Shown piece after piece: positions 62,501-64,000 of a DNA stretch of 64,000 nucleotides; positions within the stretch are counted from its first letter, which is position 1; each line of letters starts with the position of its first letter. A program made the translations under genes and the position numbers. The stretch covers positions 109,636 through 173,635 of the forward strand of contig NZ_JAUZEE010000009.1 of the NCBI RefSeq assembly GCF_030705305.1. The letters are read 5' to 3'. The DNA is from Leptothrix discophora. GTDB taxonomy: Bacteria > Pseudomonadota > Gammaproteobacteria > Burkholderiales > Burkholderiaceae_C. The notes under the pieces were generated by a model. That model saw nothing but the letters and a program-made list of their open reading frames with translations. It was not told the DNA's origin and made no database searches.

Positions 62501-62661
62501 GCACCGGGCAGCGCGGCGCTGACGCTGACCGTGGGCAGGTCCAGGTCGGGGAAGTTCTGGATCTTCATCGCCCGGAAGCTCATCAGGCCTGCCAGCGTCA
62601 GCAGGACAAACAGCATCACGGCGGGGATGGGATGGCGGATCGACCAGGCGGAAACGTTCAT
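59545..62661 (-). CDS. RND efflux pump inner-membrane transporter
   Basis: A 1038-residue HAE1-type permease with 12 predicted membrane segments and two large periplasmic loops. It begins MNVSAWSIRHPIPAVMLFVL. The proton-relay Asp pair is present in VGILVDDAIVEIENIVRH. The family exports drugs, solvents or other hydrophobic compounds; placed near phenol genes, solvent or aromatic efflux is possible but not shown. It follows the adaptor gene by 28 bases. No outer-membrane TolC-like gene is in the window. Confidence 0.94.
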   Translation of the reverse strand: MNVSAWSIRHPIPAVMLFVLLTLAGLMSFRAMKIQNFPDLDLPTVSVSAALPGAAPAQLETEVARKIENAVAALQGVKHIYSKVQDGVATVTVEFRLEKPTQEAVDDVRDAVNRIRADLPGDLRDPQVSKLNLAGTPILTYTIASSRLDEEGLSWFVDNDVTKALLSVNGVGSVARVGGVTRELRVELDPSRLLALGVTASDVSRQLRAVQQDASGGRTDWGGSEQSVRTIATVKSAEELAALDIPLSDGRRIRLSQVAQVSDTVAEQRSAALLDGAPVVGFEITRSRGASEVDVDAGVRQVLDRLLAEHPDLRFDQAFNMVEPVVDNYDGSLALLYEGAILAIIVVWFFLRDWRATFVAATALPLSVVPAFIGMWYLGFSVNVVTLLSLSLVVGILVDDAIVEIENIVRHLRMGKSPYQAAMEAADEIGLAVIATTFTLIAVFLPTAFMAGIPGKFFKQFGWTASLAVFASLVVARVLTPMMSAYLLKPIVAGHGGEDGRIMKAYLRAVAWSIRHRLVTAIGAFLFFVGSIMLVPLLPTGFIPADDFSQSQVTLELPPGSTFGDTLAAAEQARAIVQANPMVTKVYTAVGGGASGSDPFAGGGVAEVRKATLTLTLKPRDQRKGTRKQVIERDLREAMQALPGARVTVGLGGSGEKYVLVLSGNDGNTLLEAAQAVERDLRSMPGLGNIASTASLVRPELVIRPDATLAADAGVTSAAIADTLRIATAGDFDSGLSKLNLAQRQVPIVVRLPDAARRDPALLGQLTVPGRHGPMRLANIAQIGLETGPAQIDRFDRQRNINFEVELNGQPLGDVAAAVEKLPSVVQLPAGVTRANFGDAEVMGELFASFGLAMLTGVLCIYIVLVLLFGGFMQPVTILAALPLSLGGAFVALLVTKSAFSMPSLIGLIMLMGIATKNSILLVDYAIIARREGKSRYDALIDACHKRARPIVMTTIAMGAGMLPIALGLGTDPSFRQPMAVAVIGGLITSTFLSLLVVPVVFTYIDDLVRLGARLLVRRAAAAPAGSANATHASTGPA

Positions 62662-62689
62662 GGGGGGACCTTGGGTCGGGTCGATCGGC

Positions 62690-63841
62690 TCAGGACTTCG
62701 CGGCCGGCGCGGCCTTGGCGGGCGGTGCCGGTGCCGTGACGGTGCGCACCGTGTCGCCGTCGCTCAGGAAGGCGCCGCCCTGGCGCACCACGCGGGCGCT
62801 GGCGTCGATGCCGTCGACCGCGACGCGCTGGTCCAGCCGGGCCAGCACGCGCACCGGCACCTGCGTCACCTTCTGGTCGGCACCGACCTGCATGACCACC
62901 GCGCGGCCCTCGCGCAGCAGCACCGCACTGGCCGGCAGGGTCAGGGCCTGGCGGCTGTCGAAGGTGAACTCGCCGCGCGCGAACATGCCGGGCTTGGCAT
63001 CGCCTTCCGGACCGCTGGGCAGGTCGACGTAGACCAGGCCGTTGCGGCTCTGCGCATCCACCGTCGGCGCGACCTTGCGCACCTTGCCGGTGATGCTGCG
63101 GCCGGCCGGCGTCGTCAGCTGGGCCTTGTCGCCCGCCTTCAGGCGCGACAGCTCGGCCGCAGGCACCTCGGCCCGCCATTCGAGGCGACCGGCGCGGATC
63201 AGCCGGAACAGGTCCTGGCCATTGCCGCCGATGCCGCCGACCGTAGCGCTGCGCGCGCTGATCACGCCGTCATCGGGCGACAGCACGCGGGTCTGGCTCA
63301 GGCGCAGGCGCTGGGCCTGCAGGGCGGCCTCGGCAGCCGCCACGCGGGCCTGCGCGGCGGTCTCGGCGCTGAGTGCCTGCTGGACCTGCTGGGCACTCAG
63401 CACGCCGGTGTCGCGCAGCGCGCGGGTGCGCTCGGCGTTGTCGACCGCATCGGCCTGCGCGGCGCGGGCCTGGGCCAGCGCGGCGTCGAGCTGGGCCAGG
63501 TCGGCCTTGATCGTGTCGGCGGCGAACACCGCCAGCAGCTGGCCGCGCTTCACGCGGTCGCCAACATCGACCAGCACCTCGGCCAGCCTCAGGCCGGTCA
63601 GTTCGGCCCCGATGCTGGCTTCCTGCCAGGCCGCGATGTTGCCGTTGGCGGCCAGCGTGACCGGCACGGTGGCGCTGACCGGGGAGATCACCTCGACGCT
63701 GAGGGCGGCCTTGGCCGGCGCCGAGGCGGCCGTCTGTGCCGTCGCCCTCGGTGCCAGCGCGGGCAGGGCCAGCAGCGTGGCGGTCAGCACGGTCGCCAGG
63801 GCGACGGGAACGGTTCGGTGCGGCAGTGGCATGGCATCCAT
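62690..63841 (-). CDS. RND efflux pump periplasmic adaptor
   Basis: Membrane-fusion protein of 383 residues with a signal peptide (cleavage near ATAQTA, residue 36). A lipoyl/barrel-sandwich half (NGNIAAWQEASIGAELTGLR) leads to a coiled-coil hairpin at about 105-175 (AQLDAALAQARAAQADAV). The second lipoyl half and beta-barrel domains follow. There is no lipobox cysteine, so it is anchored otherwise or soluble. It is the first gene of the pump operon; an ATG three codons later is an alternative start. Confidence 0.93.
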   Translation of the reverse strand: MDAMPLPHRTVPVALATVLTATLLALPALAPRATAQTAASAPAKAALSVEVISPVSATVPVTLAANGNIAAWQEASIGAELTGLRLAEVLVDVGDRVKRGQLLAVFAADTIKADLAQLDAALAQARAAQADAVDNAERTRALRDTGVLSAQQVQQALSAETAAQARVAAAEAALQAQRLRLSQTRVLSPDDGVISARSATVGGIGGNGQDLFRLIRAGRLEWRAEVPAAELSRLKAGDKAQLTTPAGRSITGKVRKVAPTVDAQSRNGLVYVDLPSGPEGDAKPGMFARGEFTFDSRQALTLPASAVLLREGRAVVMQVGADQKVTQVPVRVLARLDQRVAVDGIDASARVVRQGGAFLSDGDTVRTVTAPAPPAKAAPAAKS

Positions 63842-63933
63842 CGGGGGGTGTGGCGTCGGGTTTCGGCCTGGATCGGGTCGGTGCGACAGGGAACGCGGCG
63901 CAGTTTACTGGTCAGGTCTGCCGGGCCGATGTC

Positions 63934-63988
63934 GGGTCCTCGGCCCCCACAAGCGCCGAGGACCCCGGCCTTGCGGCGCGGGGTCCTC
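63934..63988. promoter_or_regulatory. Three-armed alternative hairpin region
   Basis: Arm A GGGTCCTCGG (63934-63943) pairs with arm B CCGAGGACCC (63956-63965), while B extended (GAGGACCCCG, 63958-63967) pairs equally well with arm C CGGGGTCCTC (63979-63988). Only one of the two ten-pair stems can form at a time. It lies about 95 bases upstream of the adaptor gene. It could be a terminator for a gene to the right or a leader switch; there is no clear T-run. Confidence 0.5.
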
Positions 63989-64000
63989 GTGGGGTGGCGG

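Noticed and set aside
59134..62739. Long plus-strand open frame opposite the RND transporter and phosphodiesterase
   Set aside because: Composition (Arg/Gln/His/Asp-rich, no domains) is that of an antisense shadow; both genes on the minus strand are complete and conserved.

Overview
The window reads as chromosomal DNA of a very GC-rich betaproteobacterium. The phenol-hydroxylase/meta-cleavage operon and the complete Ccm system, together with short GC-rich palindromic intergenic repeats, fit Burkholderiales (Comamonadaceae or the Leptothrix/Rubrivivax group); this placement is inference from gene content and style, not from a marker gene. No rRNA, tRNA, IS element or CRISPR array was seen.

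Layout. (1) 1-8845, minus strand: a chemosensory operon. From its 5' end it runs: an MCP-like protein with a CheZ-like C-terminus, two tandem CheY receivers, a STAS protein, CheA, a PAS-containing MCP, and a second MCP cut by the window edge. (2) 9173-12592, plus strand: a further MCP and a diguanylate cyclase. (3) 12937-29398, plus strand: the most unusual region. A diheme-type membrane b cytochrome, a 24-heme c cytochrome, a 25-site c cytochrome and an outer-membrane beta-barrel run directly, with overlapping reading frames, into ccmABCDEFGHI and then a membrane-anchored Fe-S/FAD oxidoreductase. I read this as an electron conduit across the envelope packaged with its own cytochrome c maturation machinery. 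(4) 29551-33985: miscellaneous genes (small unknown protein, alpha/beta hydrolase, GGDEF cyclase, YlqF/RbgA GTPase, AroQ-like dehydratase).

(5) 34175-41191, plus strand: a 3-hydroxybenzoate to gentisate pathway (flavin hydroxylase, gentisate dioxygenase, fumarylpyruvate hydrolase, maleylpyruvate isomerase) followed by a three-gene TRAP transporter and a strong terminator. (6) 41291-53899, minus strand: a complete phenol to catechol to central-metabolism operon, in the order K-L-M-N-O-P-Q-B-C-E-H-D-F-G-I. A DmpR-type sigma-54 activator and an AphS-like GntR regulator lie divergently upstream (54206-56682). (7) 56667-63841, minus strand: a PAS-GGDEF-EAL phosphodiesterase and an RND efflux pump with its adaptor.

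Two things stand out. One is the cytochrome/porin/Ccm supercluster. The other is a GC-rich palindromic repeat present four times in 7 kb around the catabolic genes; two copies are inserted in frame inside dmpG and dmpF, one of them just upstream of the catalytic cysteine of the acetaldehyde dehydrogenase.
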